5,121 nucleotides of DNA, taken from Haemophilus parainfluenzae. Lineage in GTDB: Bacteria; Pseudomonadota; Gammaproteobacteria; Enterobacterales; Pasteurellaceae. The position numbers and the translations under genes are program-made. Positions within the stretch are counted from its first letter, which is position 1. Each line of letters starts with the position of its first letter. Below, piece after piece: positions 4,916 to 5,121 of the stretch. The notes beneath the pieces were generated by a model that searched no databases, was not told where the DNA came from, and was given only the letters and a program-made list of their open reading frames with translations. The DNA lies in NCBI GenBank assembly GCA_018381425.1, contig JAGZRY010000136.1, forward strand, positions 1-5,121, written 5' to 3'.

Positions 4916-5121
4916 ATGGGTTTAAAAAATCTTTTTGAAAAAATGGAACCCGCGTTTTTACCAGGTGGTAAATACAGCAAGCTTTATCCGGTCTTTGAAT
5001 CGATTTATACCTTGCTTTATACACCAGGTACGGTAACGCACAAAAACACACACGTTCGTGATGCGTTAGACTCAAAACGTATGATGATTACGGTTTTCCT
5101 TGCGTTGTTCCCAGCGATTTT
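4916..5121 (+). CDS. nqrB: Na+-translocating NADH:quinone reductase subunit B, 5' part
   Basis: The first 68 codons of nqrB, cut by the window edge; complete NqrB proteins have a little over 400 residues. It starts [20 protein letters not shown] and continues with [19 protein letters not shown] and the [14 protein letters not shown] stretch that opens the first transmembrane helix, all characteristic of NqrB. NqrB is an integral membrane subunit of Na+-NQR that carries a covalently bound FMN and, in Vibrio work, riboflavin, and lies on the electron path to quinone and the Na+ path. The FMN-attachment threonine is beyond the window and cannot be checked. The ATG follows the nqrA stop by two bases, as expected for an operon. 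The rest of nqr (C to F) is expected to the right but is not seen. Confidence 0.96.
   Translation, partial: MGLKNLFEKMEPAFLPGGKYSKLYPVFESIYTLLYTPGTVTHKNTHVRDALDSKRMMITVFLALFPAI

Overview
The window looks like chromosomal DNA of a Pasteurellaceae bacterium (the Haemophilus/Aggregatibacter side of the family). Three exact copies of the 9-base Haemophilus-type DNA uptake signal AAGTGCGGT occur in about 5 kb, and none of the alternative Actinobacillus-type core (ACAAGCGGT) was seen. The proteins closely resemble the E. coli and H. influenzae versions I remember, and the order yajG / bolA / nqrA matches what I recall of H. influenzae. The species cannot be fixed by eye. I see no insertion sequence, prophage, CRISPR array, tRNA or rRNA. 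The genes are ordinary housekeeping genes; the unexplained structure is in the non-coding leaders.

Layout: positions 7-1865, minus strand, hold corA-yggT-yggU, read right to left. corA (Mg2+ channel) and yggT (membrane protein) overlap by one base, and yggU (DUF167) follows after 78 bases containing a hairpin. Positions 1866-2179 hold no gene: they carry a good sigma-70 promoter and a leader of about 246 nt for corA, with competing hairpins and a U-tract. yajG (outer-membrane lipoprotein, minus) and bolA (plus) diverge from an 84-base spacer at 2780-2863. bolA ends in an intrinsic terminator. Positions 3246-3569 hold no gene: they are the upstream region and probable leader of the nqr operon, again with alternative hairpins. 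nqrA (3570-4913) and the 5' end of nqrB (4916, cut by the window edge) begin the Na+-translocating NADH:quinone reductase operon.

Functionally, corA-yggT-yggU joins ion transport to two poorly characterised conserved proteins. YajG is an envelope lipoprotein, BolA is an iron-sulfur/glutaredoxin partner and stress regulator, and NqrA/NqrB begin the respiratory sodium pump. No clearly new protein system was found. The best candidate for something undescribed is the corA leader, which has two sets of mutually exclusive helices and an AU-rich terminator-like stem ending in U7 just before the corA ribosome binding site. The nqrA leader is a weaker second candidate.
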